From the NCBI RefSeq assembly GCF_016859125.1, contig NZ_CP069338.1:5085501-5149500 (forward strand): 64,000 nt of DNA. The letters are read 5' to 3'. The notes beneath the pieces were generated by a model. The model made no database searches. It worked only from the letters and a program-made list of their open reading frames with translations, and was not told the DNA's origin. The translations under genes and the position numbers were made by a program. Numbering within the stretch: position 1 is the first letter of the stretch; each line of letters begins with the position of its first letter. Positions 16,118 through 25,288 of this stretch are shown in pieces. This stretch comes from Archangium violaceum. GTDB lineage: Bacteria > Myxococcota > Myxococcia > Myxococcales > Myxococcaceae.

Positions 16118-17733
16118 TGGTTGCTCGAGGGGTTGCTCGGTTTTGGGATTCCGAGTGCCTTCATTCTCGAGGCCAGTGTCGTGGGTCGTATGCCCAGCAG
16201 CGCGGCGGCTCCCTCTCGGCCGTAGATCCTTCCTCCCGCCGCATCCAGCGCGGCCTGGAGGTTCTCCCTCTCCCTCCGGCGGAATTCGGCGTCCGTGACG
16301 AAGGTCGGCACCGGGGATGTCGCTGGCCTGGGTGTGGGTGCTCGCACGCGTCTCGCGGTTTCCGGTAGGGCCAGGTCCAGGCGCAGTGTCTCCGCGCCCT
16401 GCGAGAGGATGACGGCTCGCTCGATGACGTTCTCCAGTTCGCGCACGTTGCCCGGCCAGTCGTAGCGTTGGAGCGTCTCGATTTGCGCCGCACCGAGCGC
16501 CAGGGTGGGGCGGCCGAGTCTCGCGCGGGCCTGGCGCACGAAGTGGGCGGCGAGCAGGGGGATGTCTTCCTTTCGCTCGCGCAGCGGTGGCACCTCGATG
16601 GGGAAGACGCTGAGCCGGTAGTAGAGGTCCCTCCGGAAGCGGCCCTCCTGGACTTCTCGTGTGAGGTCGCGGTTCGTGGCGGCGATGACGCGCACATCCA
16701 CCCGGCGTGTCACGTCCTCGCCCACGCGCTCGAAGGTGCCCTCCTGCAGCACGCGCAGCAGCTTGCCCTGGAGCTCCAGCGGAATCTCCCCCACCTCGTC
16801 CAGGAAGAGCGTGCCTCCATCCGCGAGCTGGAAGCGTCCGGCCCGGTCCTTCAGCGCCCCGGTGAAGGCTCCCTTCACATGGCCGAAGAACTCGCTCTCG
16901 AAGAGCTCCCGGGGAATGGAGGCGCAGTTGACTCGGATGAGTGGCCGGCCCCGTCGGGGGCCTCGCTCGTGGAGGGCTCGCGCCACCAGCTCCTTGCCCA
17001 CGCCCGACTCCCCGAGGATGAGCACGCTGGCGTTCGTGGCCGCCACCGGCTCGAGCTGCTGGAAGACGCGTTGCAGGGGTGCGCTCCGTCCCACGATGTC
17101 CCCGAAGGACAGCGCGTCCCGGACCTCCTCGCGCAGGTAGTCCCGCTCCTGCTCCAGTCGCTCGCGCAGCCGCGCCAGCTCCTCGAAGGCTCGCGCGTTC
17201 GTGATGGCCACCGCCGCGTGGTCCGCGAAGGTGCGCAGCCAGGAGAACTCGCGCGCGCCCAGCTCGCGGCGGCTGAACACGGCCAGCACGCCCAGCACCT
17301 CGCCCCGGAAGACGAGCGGTTGTCCGGCGAAGGCCCGGATGCCCTCGCGCTCGGCCCAGGCCCGGTCGACGAGCCACCCCGCGTCCCCCTCCAGCCGCTG
17401 TAGCAGCACGCCCTGCCCCGTGGTGGCGATGCGCCCCACCTTCCGCACGCCCAGTGGGAATCGGCGGAAGCGGCCATCGAGGCGTGTCCACTGCCTGCGC
17501 GCCTGCCGGGGTGTGCCCGCGCTGGCCACCAGATGCAGGCACCGCGAGGTGTCGGGACACTCGGCGCGCATGGGGCAGGCGGCGCACAGGTCGCCGGGCC
17601 GCGTCAGCCACAGGCGGGCGAGCGCCCATTCCGGCTGGGCCGCCAGTCCGCGCACCACGGCGTCCAGCACCTCGTCCACCGAGCGCACCTGCGCCACCGC
17701 CAGTGCGATGGATTGGAGTGCTTCCGAGAGCAT
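16087..17733 (-). CDS. sigma-54-dependent transcriptional activator with GAF domain
   Basis: A 548-residue enhancer-binding protein. Residues ~1-180 form a GAF-type sensor with a Cys cluster ([16 protein letters not shown]) that could bind a metal or sense redox state. Residues ~200-430 are the AAA+ domain: Walker A GESGVGKE, the sigma-54 contact loop GAFTGA, Walker [12 protein letters not shown] and the arginine-finger region [10 protein letters not shown]. The C-terminus is a Fis-type helix-turn-helix ([25 protein letters not shown]), followed by a tail encoded by a dispersed repeat. ATG at 17733 is used; GTG at 17748 is in frame. It is divergent from a DUF1348 gene with palindromes between them, so that gene is the likely target. 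Confidence 0.9.
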   Translation of the reverse strand: MLSEALQSIALAVAQVRSVDEVLDAVVRGLAAQPEWALARLWLTRPGDLCAACPMRAECPDTSRCLHLVASAGTPRQARRQWTRLDGRFRRFPLGVRKVGRIATTGQGVLLQRLEGDAGWLVDRAWAEREGIRAFAGQPLVFRGEVLGVLAVFSRRELGAREFSWLRTFADHAAVAITNARAFEELARLRERLEQERDYLREEVRDALSFGDIVGRSAPLQRVFQQLEPVAATNASVLILGESGVGKELVARALHERGPRRGRPLIRVNCASIPRELFESEFFGHVKGAFTGALKDRAGRFQLADGGTLFLDEVGEIPLELQGKLLRVLQEGTFERVGEDVTRRVDVRVIAATNRDLTREVQEGRFRRDLYYRLSVFPIEVPPLRERKEDIPLLAAHFVRQARARLGRPTLALGAAQIETLQRYDWPGNVRELENVIERAVILSQGAETLRLDLALPETARRVRAPTPRPATSPVPTFVTDAEFRRRERENLQAALDAAGGRIYGREGAAALLGIRPTTLASRMKALGIPKPSNPSSNHPSPTGRGTG

Positions 17734-17775
17734 CCAGTCACCGTGCACGAGAGTTCGGGGCGCCGCAACGACATC

Positions 17776-17799
17776 TCGTGGACCACGAATTCTCGTGGT
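17776..17799. promoter_or_regulatory. overlapping palindromes, probable activator-binding site
   Basis: TCGTGG-A-CCACGA (17776-17788) overlaps ACCACGA-ATTC-TCGTGGT (17782-17799), giving three half-sites. A related GCACGAGAG lies at 17745-17753. The position, about 70-90 bases upstream of a GG-N10-GC element, is what a sigma-54 enhancer site would show. Confidence 0.6.
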
Positions 17800-17867
17800 T
17801 CCTTCTCATGTCCACCCCGAGAGCCAACCCGTGGATTCGACAGGGGTCGTGGTTCCCGGCAATGCCA

Positions 17868-17881
17868 GGCATGGGAACTGC
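17868..17881 (+). promoter_or_regulatory. possible sigma-54 (-24/-12) promoter
   Basis: GG at 17868-17869 and GC at 17880-17881 are exactly ten bases apart in AGGCATGGGAACTGCT, a fair match to the TGGCAC-N5-TTGC pattern. The start point would fall near 17893, only a few bases before the ATG at 17896. Either the message is nearly leaderless or the match is fortuitous. Confidence 0.4.
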
Positions 17882-17895
17882 TATCGGAGCCCTTC

Positions 17896-18345
17896 ATGAC
17901 CACTCCACACACCGCCGCTGCTCCCTCCTCGGCTCCAACCATCCTCCGCCCTCCCTTCACCGAGGAGACGGCGCGGGCGAAGGTGAAGGCGGCCGAGGAC
18001 GCCTGGAACTCTCGAGACCCCGAGCGGGTGGCGCTCGCGTACACGGAGGACTCCGAGTGGCGCAACCGCACCGAGTTCTTCCGCGGGCGCGAGGCCATCA
18101 AGGCCTTCCTGCGGCGCAAGTGGGAGACGGAGCTGGACTACAAGCTGATGAAGGAGCTGTGGGCGTACACGGGCAACCGCATCTCCGTGCGCTTCGAATA
18201 CGAGTGGCGCGACGCTCGGACGGGGCAGTGGATGCGCACCCATGGCAATGAGCACTGGGAGTTCGACGACTCCGGGCTCATGCGCCGCCGGGACATGAGT
18301 GCCAATGACTACCCCATCCAGGAGTCCGAGCGCCGTTACCGGTAG
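17896..18345 (+). CDS. DUF1348 (NTF2-like, SnoaL-fold) protein
   Basis: A 149-residue protein matching the DUF1348 signature almost throughout: [26 protein letters not shown], the strand [19 protein letters not shown], and [24 protein letters not shown]. It should fold as an NTF2-like cone with a ligand pocket. The family has no agreed reaction. It is divergent from a sigma-54 activator, and the gap holds palindromes and a -24/-12-like element, so conditional expression is likely. GGAGC at 17886-17890 precedes the ATG. Confidence 0.85.
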   Translation: MTTPHTAAAPSSAPTILRPPFTEETARAKVKAAEDAWNSRDPERVALAYTEDSEWRNRTEFFRGREAIKAFLRRKWETELDYKLMKELWAYTGNRISVRFEYEWRDARTGQWMRTHGNEHWEFDDSGLMRRRDMSANDYPIQESERRYR

Positions 18346-18350
18346 CCCGC

Positions 18351-19139
18351 TCAGAGCGCCGGATTGACGTACGCGCCGTCCTTCTTGGTGTAGTCCTCGA
18401 TGTAGACGCGATCGGACGTCTTCTTCCCGCCAGCGGGCTTCTTCGCCCTCTTCACCTTCTTTCTTTCCTGGTGGGGCGCGCTCTCGGGTTTGGGCTGGGG
18501 CACGCTGACCGTGATCGTCTTCATCTCGGCCGTGGAGGCGCGGGCCTTGTCGAGGGCACTCTTGTCATAGATGGAGATCCACCATCCCCCGAAGGCATCG
18601 TCCGCGGTCGGTGGGGTGACCTCGAACGTGAGGCCGGCGCGCTCGAGCTGATCCTTCTCGAGCGCCAGGCCGTGGACCACCTCCCGGTCGGCCGCCTTCT
18701 GGAGGAGTCCGGCCATCACGCTCCGGACCTCTTGTTTGGTGCCGTCCTTGCCGGCGTAGACGCCGATCTCCACCGCGGCCGGGTGCTGGGGGTCTCCGTA
18801 GATGTTGAGCTGGTACTGCTCCGCCTCGTACGAGAGGTAGGGGACATACCGGAGGATGCCGTTGTCGATCACCTCCGAGGGGACCTGCTGGAGGCCCTTC
18901 CTCCCGAACTTCCCCGCGAAGGTCTCGATGATGAGCCCGGAATCGACGAGGCGGCCCTCGGTCACGGGGTGGCTGGACGCGCTGGCGGCCGGCGCGGACA
19001 GCGGAGCCGGGGTGCTCTTCATCGCCTGGGGGGCGGGCTGTGGGGTCGCCTCACGGCGCTGTGCGCGGTTCGGGTTGGGGCAACCGCCCAGCAGGGACAT
19101 CGTGAGCAATCCACTGGCTACAACCCACTTCGGGTTCAT
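18351..19139 (-). CDS. hypothetical lipoprotein
   Basis: A 262-residue lipoprotein (lipobox SLLGGC, Cys at about 20). A Pro/Ala-rich linker (residues ~30-60) leads to a compact domain (~62-215; VDSGLIIETFAGKFGRKGLQQVP, YQLNIYGDPQHPAAVEIGVYAG, FGGWWISIYDK). The C-terminus is strongly basic (RKKVKRAKKPAGGKK). I do not recognise the family. GAGGGAAG precedes the start. It is convergent with the DUF1348 gene with only five bases between stops, and expressed independently. Confidence 0.7.
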   Translation of the reverse strand: MNPKWVVASGLLTMSLLGGCPNPNRAQRREATPQPAPQAMKSTPAPLSAPAASASSHPVTEGRLVDSGLIIETFAGKFGRKGLQQVPSEVIDNGILRYVPYLSYEAEQYQLNIYGDPQHPAAVEIGVYAGKDGTKQEVRSVMAGLLQKAADREVVHGLALEKDQLERAGLTFEVTPPTADDAFGGWWISIYDKSALDKARASTAEMKTITVSVPQPKPESAPHQERKKVKRAKKPAGGKKTSDRVYIEDYTKKDGAYVNPAL

Positions 19140-19221
19140 CTCTTCCCTCGCACGGGATGGAATCGGGAGTGCGGGGACTCTACTGGAGGCGCGCGCGGGG
19201 TCCTACCCCCCGGGTGGTACG

Positions 19222-20103
19222 TCAGCCGTTGGGGCCCGAGAGCGGCTGCGAGGTGTCGCCGGGACCGGGGCGCAGCCGGCGGATGGCGCGCAGCAGCAGC
19301 TCGCCATCGAGCGGATTGGAGACGTAGCCCCTCGCTCCCAGTTGGTGGGCCCGAGCGAGGTCCTCGTCCTCCGAGGAGCCGGAGAGCAGCAGCGAGCCGG
19401 CGATCCGCGCCTCTCCCGCGAGCAGCCCCTCCATGGCCTGCACCGGGGCGAACACGAGGTCCGCGGCGGTCGTGTGCATGACCTCCAGCGGCGTGGCGAC
19501 CCGGGTCCGGATGCCGTGCCGCGCGAGTGTTCGCGAGATGAGCGTGGCGGTGACGGGCGGCCAGGCATAGAGCAGCAGGGGCGGATCCGGGCCACGTTCC
19601 GGAGTGGAGCCAAGGGTCGGCTGCTGGAGGTCGTCCTGGAGGCCGTAGAGCGCACCGAGCGCGTGGGTCAGGGCCGTGTCCGAGGCGAGGTGCGGCTCGA
19701 TACGGGGCTTGCCGGAGACCGCTCGCACCGCGTCCAGGGCCTCGAGCGAGGCCGGAGCGGGGATGGCGATGTGCAGCACCTCGCGCTCGCCCTTCTCGAG
19801 CCGCAGCGGGACCACCCGGTACTGCCGGGCGATGCGCTTGGGCACCAGCCGGGTGAGCTTCGCGTCCAGGGGTTCCCGGTCGAGGTCGATGGCCTCGATG
19901 CCAAGTTGCAGCGAGAGCGCGCGCAGGATGTCGGCCTCGGTGCACACCCCTTCACGGACCAGCGCCCGCCCGAGCGGAACGTGGGTCTCGTGGTGGTGCA
20001 CCAGACCGAGACGGAGCTGGGCGCGGTCGATCAGCCCCAGCTCCATCAAGATCTCTCCCAGCATGCGCCTGGACCCGAGCTGCATGCTCGCAATCGTGGC
20101 CAT
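19222..20103 (-). CDS. GspE N-terminal (MshEN) domain protein with degenerate receiver
   Basis: A 293-residue cytosolic protein. Residues ~12-150 are a GspE/PilB-type N-terminal domain (MLGEILMELGLIDRAQLRLGL ... PLGRALVREGVCTEADILRALSLQLG), a fold that binds cyclic di-GMP in some relatives. Residues ~175-285 resemble a response-regulator receiver (LLLYAWPPVTATLISRTLARHG ... AHQLGARGYVSNPLDGELLLRAIRRL). The strand that should carry the phospho-acceptor Asp reads ADLVFAPVQ, so that residue is absent. No ATPase domain follows, so this is not a secretion motor but probably a signalling or localisation protein. Confidence 0.75.
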   Translation of the reverse strand: MATIASMQLGSRRMLGEILMELGLIDRAQLRLGLVHHHETHVPLGRALVREGVCTEADILRALSLQLGIEAIDLDREPLDAKLTRLVPKRIARQYRVVPLRLEKGEREVLHIAIPAPASLEALDAVRAVSGKPRIEPHLASDTALTHALGALYGLQDDLQQPTLGSTPERGPDPPLLLYAWPPVTATLISRTLARHGIRTRVATPLEVMHTTAADLVFAPVQAMEGLLAGEARIAGSLLLSGSSEDEDLARAHQLGARGYVSNPLDGELLLRAIRRLRPGPGDTSQPLSGPNG

Positions 20104-20184
20104 GGGGCCCGTACCCGGCCATGGGTATCCAGGTCAGCCCCTGGCCCGCCGCCTGCCCTCCTGTCAGGGCGCGATGTGACGCCG

Positions 20185-20973
20185 CTAATGGTGCGAGCCC
20201 AGCACGTGCCGCTCCACCACGCCGGCCGTGGCCACGAGCGCGAGCCCCAGCAGGAAGCCCAGCAGGCGGCCACGGGCCTCTTTCGGTGTGGAGCCATGGC
20301 GCAACTCCGGGAGCAGATCCGTGGCGCCGATGTAGAGGAAGGTGCCGCTGGCGAGCGCCAGGATGATGCCCTCCAGGCCCCGCACCGCTTGCGAGCCCAG
20401 CAGCACCGCGCCGGCTCCGGCCACCGCGGTGAGCTGTACACCCCCGAGCAGCAGCAGGGCACGCGCGCGCGACATCCCCGTGGCCCGTAGCAGCGCGTAG
20501 TCCCCCACTTCCTGGGGCAGCTCGTGGGCGATCACCGCCACGGCGGTGGCCACTCCGGCTTGCGGTGACACGAGGAAGGCCGCCGCCACCGCCGCGCCGT
20601 CCCCGATGTTGTGCAGCGCGTCCGCGGCCAGCAGGGAGGGCACCACGGGTGAGGAGGGGCCCAGGTGCTCCTGGTGATGGGGATGGTCTGGCTTGTGGTG
20701 GGAGTGGTCGTGGTGGTGGGGCCCGAGGAACCACCCGACGAGGGTGAGGGCCAGGAAGCTGACGAGCGCCCAGCGGAAGGCCGCCGGCCCCGCGCTCTCG
20801 ACGGCCTCGGGGAAGATGTCCAGGAACACCGCTCCCAGCAGCGCTCCGGCCGCGAAGGCCACCAGGGCCGACAGGTGCCGGGACAGCCATCGCTCCGAGA
20901 GGAGCCCCCCCGCGAGCCCCGCGAGGCCGTCGGCCAGGACCGCCAGCCAGATGAGGAGGGGGGTGGAGATCAT
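20185..20973 (-). CDS. ZIP-family metal transporter
   Basis: A 262-residue membrane protein with about eight helices. The metal-pathway helices read LLAADALHNIGDGAAVAAAF and VAVIAHELPQEVGDYALL, the classic HNxxDG and HExPxE signatures of ZIP transporters of zinc or related divalent metals. The loop after helix 3 is His-rich (HHHDHSHHKPDHPHHQEH), a usual regulatory metal-binding segment. The ATG at 20973 overlaps the stop of the preceding hydrolase gene by four bases (ATGA), indicating coupled translation. Confidence 0.9.
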   Translation of the reverse strand: MISTPLLIWLAVLADGLAGLAGGLLSERWLSRHLSALVAFAAGALLGAVFLDIFPEAVESAGPAAFRWALVSFLALTLVGWFLGPHHHDHSHHKPDHPHHQEHLGPSSPVVPSLLAADALHNIGDGAAVAAAFLVSPQAGVATAVAVIAHELPQEVGDYALLRATGMSRARALLLLGGVQLTAVAGAGAVLLGSQAVRGLEGIILALASGTFLYIGATDLLPELRHGSTPKEARGRLLGFLLGLALVATAGVVERHVLGSHH

Positions 20974-21746
20974 GAGAGGAGCCAGCGCAGCAGCGCGTCC
21001 GGCGCGTCCACGTGGACGAAGTGGCCCGCGTCGGGGAGCGTTGCCACCGGATGGCCCAGGGCCTCCAGCCGCGCCAGGTCCGCGTCGGAGACGTAGTGGG
21101 CCCGGCCGCCACGGATGCAGCGCACCTTCGCGCCCGGGCGCTCCACCGCCGCCCACAGGTCCTCTCCATTCACCCGCCCGTGGAATTCGGCGAGCGACTC
21201 GCGGTGGAAGCGCCAGCGCACCCCGCCCTCGGGGTTGGGCTCCAGGTTCATGACGAGCCAGTCCGACAGCGGTCCGGACAGTCCGCGTCCCGTCAGCTCC
21301 GCGCGCATCGCCCTGCGGTCGGGCGCGCTGGCGGGCGCGGTCAGGAGGATCTCCATCACCCTGCCGCTCTCGGACTGACTCGTGGCGATGGGGCTGGGGG
21401 AGATGTCCAGCAGCGTCACGCTGGCCACGTCGGCGGGGGAGCGCAGGCTCGCGGCGAGCGACACGCGGCCCCCCAGCGAGTGCCCCACCAGCTCCAATGG
21501 CCCCTGGAGTCCCGCCGCGCGCGCCGTCTCCAGCACGTCCCCGGCCACCGTGGACAGCGTGGCCCCGGGCGGCAGCCGCGGCGAGGTGCCGTGGCCCGTC
21601 ATGTCGACCAGCAGGAAGCGGCGGCTCTTGTCCGCCTCGCTCCATGCCGTCGCCAGCGAGCGCAGGTTGCGCCCCGTGCCGAGGAAACCATGCAGCAGCA
21701 CCGTCGGCCGCTGCCCCTCTCCTACCTGGAAGCTCTCGAGAATCAC
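20970..21746 (-). CDS. alpha/beta-hydrolase (YbfF-like esterase)
   Basis: A 258-residue cytosolic hydrolase. It has the oxyanion strand LLHGFLGTGRN, the nucleophile elbow GHSLGG (Ser about 98) and the terminal His in AGHFVHVDAP. The length and spacing fit YbfF-type thioesterase/esterases or MenH-like enzymes; the substrate cannot be assigned. The gene is the first of a two-gene unit with the ZIP transporter. Confidence 0.85.
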   Translation of the reverse strand: MILESFQVGEGQRPTVLLHGFLGTGRNLRSLATAWSEADKSRRFLLVDMTGHGTSPRLPPGATLSTVAGDVLETARAAGLQGPLELVGHSLGGRVSLAASLRSPADVASVTLLDISPSPIATSQSESGRVMEILLTAPASAPDRRAMRAELTGRGLSGPLSDWLVMNLEPNPEGGVRWRFHRESLAEFHGRVNGEDLWAAVERPGAKVRCIRGGRAHYVSDADLARLEALGHPVATLPDAGHFVHVDAPDALLRWLLS

Positions 21747-21792
21747 GGTCGCCTCCTATAGCCCGAGAGCCTCTCCAGCGCAGCGCCTTCGC

Positions 21793-23157
21793 TCACATCC
21801 CGAAGGGCCAGGTGTCCGCCGCATCCTCCTCCTCGTGGCCGGCGTCCCGGTCCAGGGGGTGCACGGCACGGGTGACGTCATAGTGCAGCACCGCGTCGAA
21901 CTGCGCGGGCAGGTCCGCGTAGAAGTAGTGGCTGTGGCGCTCGCTGTGGGGCGCGTAGATGACGCCGATGGCCCGCTCCAGCCGCCGCTCGCGCAGGCCC
22001 GAGCCCGCCTCGCCCAGGTCCTCCATCCTCAAGAGGAATCCGGGGAGGCCCACCTCGTGGAAGAGCGTCTCGTAGCTGCCCCTGAGCGCCGGCCGCACCC
22101 GCCGCCTCTGGCCGGGCATGTCCCACTCGCGCGCGGCGATGACGGTGCCCGAGTACGTGGTGAAGCCCACGTTGTACGTCTCCTTGCCGTGACGCTCGCG
22201 CAGCAGTTGTCCCAGGTTGAGCTCGCCCTGGTCCCCCATCTGCGTGGCGCGCGCGTCACCCAGATGCGAGTTGTGCGCCCAGATGACCAGGCGCGCCGGG
22301 TTTCCATGGCGGCGGCCGAGGTACTCGGCCAGGGCATCCGCGGTGTCCGCCATGTGCGTGTCGCGCAGGTTCCAGGACTCGTCGCGCCCCGCGTACATCG
22401 TCCGGTAGTAGGCCTCCGCGTCGCGCGCCAGCCGCGCGTTCTGCTCCGCGTAGAAGAGCGCGTCCTCCTCGCGCACCCCGTCCATTACCACGCGCTCGCG
22501 CAGCTCCATCAGCTGGGCGATGACCGCGGACTCACAGGTGTCCGCGAAGCCATAGGCCGAGGCGTGGCCGTAGGCCTGCGGGTCCGTGCCGTAGCGGTCG
22601 AAGCAGGCGTAGCGATCCCTCGCTCGCGCGGCCGCCACCGGATCTCTCGGCTCCAGGTAGCGCACCACCTCGCGCATGGAGGCATGAAGGCTGTAGAGAT
22701 CCAACCCGTAGAAGCCCACCTTGGGCGCGTCCTTGCCCCGCGCGGCGTTGTGCGCGCGCATCCACTCCACCAGCTCCAGCACCTCCTGGTTGCGCCACAT
22801 CCACCGGGGGAAGCGCTCGAAGGTGTCGAGCGCCCGCTTCGCCTCCTCGCCCATCTCCTCCGCGTGCACGTACTGGTTGATCCGCAGCGCGTCCGGCCAG
22901 TCCGCCTCCACCGCCACCGCGCTGAAGCCCCGCTCGACGATGAGCCGGCGCGTGAGCGCGGCGCGGGCCTTGTAGAACTCGTGCGTGCCGTGGGTGGCCT
23001 CGCCCAGCAGGACGAAGCGCGCATCGCCGATGCCCTCGAGGAGCGCGTCGAAATCCGAGTCGTCGTCCTTCAACGCGATGGCCGCGGTGCGCACGCCCTC
23101 GATGAGCTCCGGACGGAAGTCCCGGGTATCTCCCTTGTCTTCATCGAACGGATTCAT
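21793..23157 (-). CDS. erythromycin esterase-family protein
   Basis: A 454-residue cytosolic enzyme. Family signature residues are GEATHGTHEFY (His and Glu of the metal-like catalytic site), VAVEADWPDA and WAHNSHLGDAR. Plasmid-borne relatives hydrolyse the macrolide lactone, but most chromosomal members like this one (succinoglycan-biosynthesis-related type, about 450 residues) have unknown substrates. The start at 23157 places the conserved region at normal distance; the ribosome site is weak. Macrolide resistance should not be assumed. Confidence 0.85.
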   Translation of the reverse strand: MNPFDEDKGDTRDFRPELIEGVRTAAIALKDDDSDFDALLEGIGDARFVLLGEATHGTHEFYKARAALTRRLIVERGFSAVAVEADWPDALRINQYVHAEEMGEEAKRALDTFERFPRWMWRNQEVLELVEWMRAHNAARGKDAPKVGFYGLDLYSLHASMREVVRYLEPRDPVAAARARDRYACFDRYGTDPQAYGHASAYGFADTCESAVIAQLMELRERVVMDGVREEDALFYAEQNARLARDAEAYYRTMYAGRDESWNLRDTHMADTADALAEYLGRRHGNPARLVIWAHNSHLGDARATQMGDQGELNLGQLLRERHGKETYNVGFTTYSGTVIAAREWDMPGQRRRVRPALRGSYETLFHEVGLPGFLLRMEDLGEAGSGLRERRLERAIGVIYAPHSERHSHYFYADLPAQFDAVLHYDVTRAVHPLDRDAGHEEEDAADTWPFGM

Positions 23158-23297
23158 GTCTCTGAAAGTGGACAGGAGATGGGGAAGTGCCCAGGGAGAG
23201 CGGCCGGGCTGGAGGGCTGACTGGCCCCTCCCGGGCGGGCGGGCGAGCCCTCGCTGCCGAACCCCGGAATAAGCGGGGCTGTTCGCCCCGAAGGGCC

Positions 23298-23897
23298 ATG
23301 TCCACCTTGGACGACATGGAGCACGGGCGACGGGAAGAGAAGGGTGGAACGGGGAAGGCTGTGCGCGGCGTCCGGTGGCTGGTGCTGGTGCTGATGTTGA
23401 TCGCGGGAACGGCGGCACAGGCCAGGGCCATCGCGGGAGTCCGGATGCCGGAAGCCATCCGCCTCCAGGGCAGGGAGCTCCTGCTGGACCACATGGCGCT
23501 CAAGAAGAGGCTCTTCTTCGATATCTACGTCTGGGGGCTCTATCTGGAGCAGGCACCGGACTCGACCCAGGAGGCCATCGCCTTCACGGGGCCCAAGCAG
23601 CTCCAGCTCCACTTCCGGCGCAGCATCAAACGGGAGCAGTTGGTGGATGCCTTCCGCGGCTTCCTCTCGCATAGCGCGGCGATGCGCTCGCCGGAGATGC
23701 GGCGCCACTCGGAGCAGCTCGTCCAGTCGCTGCGCGGCGTGCGCAAGGGCGACACGCTCCTCATCACCTATCTACCGGGCCAGGGGCTGCTCATCTCCGG
23801 TGACGCGAGCCGGGGCGTGATGATTCCCGGCAAGGCCTTCGCGGACGCGCTCTTCACCGCCTGGCTGCGGGAGAACCCCATCTACGAGCGCCGCTGA
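23298..23897 (+). CDS. chalcone isomerase-like periplasmic protein
   Basis: A 199-residue protein with a signal segment (VRWLVLVLMLIAGTAAQARA) followed by the bacterial chalcone-isomerase-like fold. Typical phrases are RLQGRELLLDHMALKKRLFFDIYVWGLYL, KQLQLHFRRSIKREQLVDAF and the C-terminal SRGVMIPGKAFADALFTAWLR. Bacterial members are thought to bind fatty acids or lipids rather than make flavonoids. AAGGG lies close to the ATG at 23298; ATG at 23316 is an alternative. The gene is divergent from the erythromycin-esterase gene. Confidence 0.8.
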   Translation: MSTLDDMEHGRREEKGGTGKAVRGVRWLVLVLMLIAGTAAQARAIAGVRMPEAIRLQGRELLLDHMALKKRLFFDIYVWGLYLEQAPDSTQEAIAFTGPKQLQLHFRRSIKREQLVDAFRGFLSHSAAMRSPEMRRHSEQLVQSLRGVRKGDTLLITYLPGQGLLISGDASRGVMIPGKAFADALFTAWLRENPIYERR

Positions 23898-23923
23898 CGC
23901 GCGGCACGGGGCTCTCGCGGGGC

Positions 23924-25180
23924 TCAGATGAGGAAGGAGCCCTGGACCTCGGCGCCCTCGGCGAGCATGGCGGCCGTCCGGTCCAGTCGCTCGCGGCTGA
24001 GCTGGGTGAGCGCGCGGCGCACCTCGGGGTGGGGCAGCACCAGTTCCTTGACGGTCTCCTGATCCAACACCAGCAGGAGGCACGGGGTGGCGGACCGCAC
24101 GGTGGCGGTGACGCGCAGGTCGAGCAGCAGGGAGATTTCTCCGAAGAGGGCGCCCTCGGTCATGTCCGGGTAGGACCGCTCGGTGCCCTCGGGGTCCTGG
24201 TGCACCACGAAGCAGCGCCCGCGCAGCAGCAGGTAGAGCGCGTTGCTGCGCTGGCCCTGCTGGAGCAGCACGGTGCCCGGCTCGACGGAGCGGCTCTGGA
24301 AACGCTGGGAGATGGCCCGCTTCTGCTCGTCGGAGAGCGGTTGGAAGAGGGGGTTGGACCTGAGCAGGTCGTCGAGCAGCCGCTCCTTGTAGAACTGGTG
24401 CACCACCTGCTCGAGCGAGGGGAAGTGGGTGCCGAGCCGGGTGAGCATCTCGCGCGTCACTTCCAGCAGGGTGCAGTCCCGGGTGGCGATCACCGTGGCC
24501 GTGCGCGGGGTGTCCGAGATGAGCGCCATCTCGCCGAAGAAGGAGCCCTCGCTCAGCTCGGCGAGCGTGTGCGGCAGGGAGTTCTCGGGCGTGTGCACCA
24601 CGCGCACCGTGCCGTGGACGAGGATGAACATGGAGCTGCCCCGTTCTCCCTCGGTGATGATGGGCTCGCCACCGGGAACCCGGCGCACCTCCAGCATCCC
24701 GAGCAGGGCCAGGAAGACCTCCCGGGGGAGCTGGGAGAACAGGGGCGTGGGCGCGGGCTTGTCCAGAGGGGCGGCCTCGGTGCCCTGCTCGGTATCCTGC
24801 ATCGCGATGAGGCTGGCCAGGTTCTCCTGCGTCTCCTGGTGGCCCGGGTCGAGGGCGAGGATGAGCTTGCAGGCGGCGATGGCGTGCAGGGTCTGCCCCT
24901 CGGCGGCGTAGCGGATGGCGAGGTGGTGGAACTCGCGGACGGCCTCCTGGCGCTGCCCGAGCTGGGCGAGGAGCTCGGCCACCTTGAGGCGCGCGGCGGA
25001 GTCGTTGGGGGAGAGCTCCACCACCTTGCGGTAGTCGGCGAGCGCCTCCGCGGGCTTTCCCTGGAGGATGTTGGCGGCGGCGCTGTCCTTGTATTGGCGG
25101 ACGAGCTGCTGCGCTTCAGAGGGGGGGAGCGCCACGGGAACCTCCAGGATGGATGTTTCGGGTGCGACGGTGTGGCGCAT
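23924..25180 (-). CDS. TPR protein with two cyclic-nucleotide-binding domains
   Basis: A 418-residue protein. The first ~125 residues are tetratricopeptide helices (AAANILQGKPAEALADYRKVVELSPNDSAARLKVAELLAQLG). Two CAP-like cNMP domains follow: residues ~145-265 (IITEGERGSSMFILVHGTVRVV, SFFGEMALISDTPRTATVIA) and ~275-395 (VLLQQGQRSNALYLLLRGRCFVV, ALFGEISLLLDLRVTATVRS). The FGE-(x)nRTAT pattern of a phosphate-binding cassette is intact in the first and altered in the second. No effector domain is attached, so it likely acts by protein contact. Confidence 0.85.
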   Translation of the reverse strand: MRHTVAPETSILEVPVALPPSEAQQLVRQYKDSAAANILQGKPAEALADYRKVVELSPNDSAARLKVAELLAQLGQRQEAVREFHHLAIRYAAEGQTLHAIAACKLILALDPGHQETQENLASLIAMQDTEQGTEAAPLDKPAPTPLFSQLPREVFLALLGMLEVRRVPGGEPIITEGERGSSMFILVHGTVRVVHTPENSLPHTLAELSEGSFFGEMALISDTPRTATVIATRDCTLLEVTREMLTRLGTHFPSLEQVVHQFYKERLLDDLLRSNPLFQPLSDEQKRAISQRFQSRSVEPGTVLLQQGQRSNALYLLLRGRCFVVHQDPEGTERSYPDMTEGALFGEISLLLDLRVTATVRSATPCLLLVLDQETVKELVLPHPEVRRALTQLSRERLDRTAAMLAEGAEVQGSFLI

Positions 25181-25288
25181 GATCGACGAGATGGCGGGCC
25201 GGGTAAAGGCACAGGGTGAGCCGGGTTCGGCCTCAACCTCCCAAGTCATTTCCCACGGGCCGTTTTTTGAGGTAGTGTCGGCCGGAAC

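Noticed and set aside
21793-23157. Macrolide-resistance gene
   Set aside because: The family name is erythromycin esterase, but chromosomal relatives of this type have unknown substrates, and nothing in the context suggests resistance.
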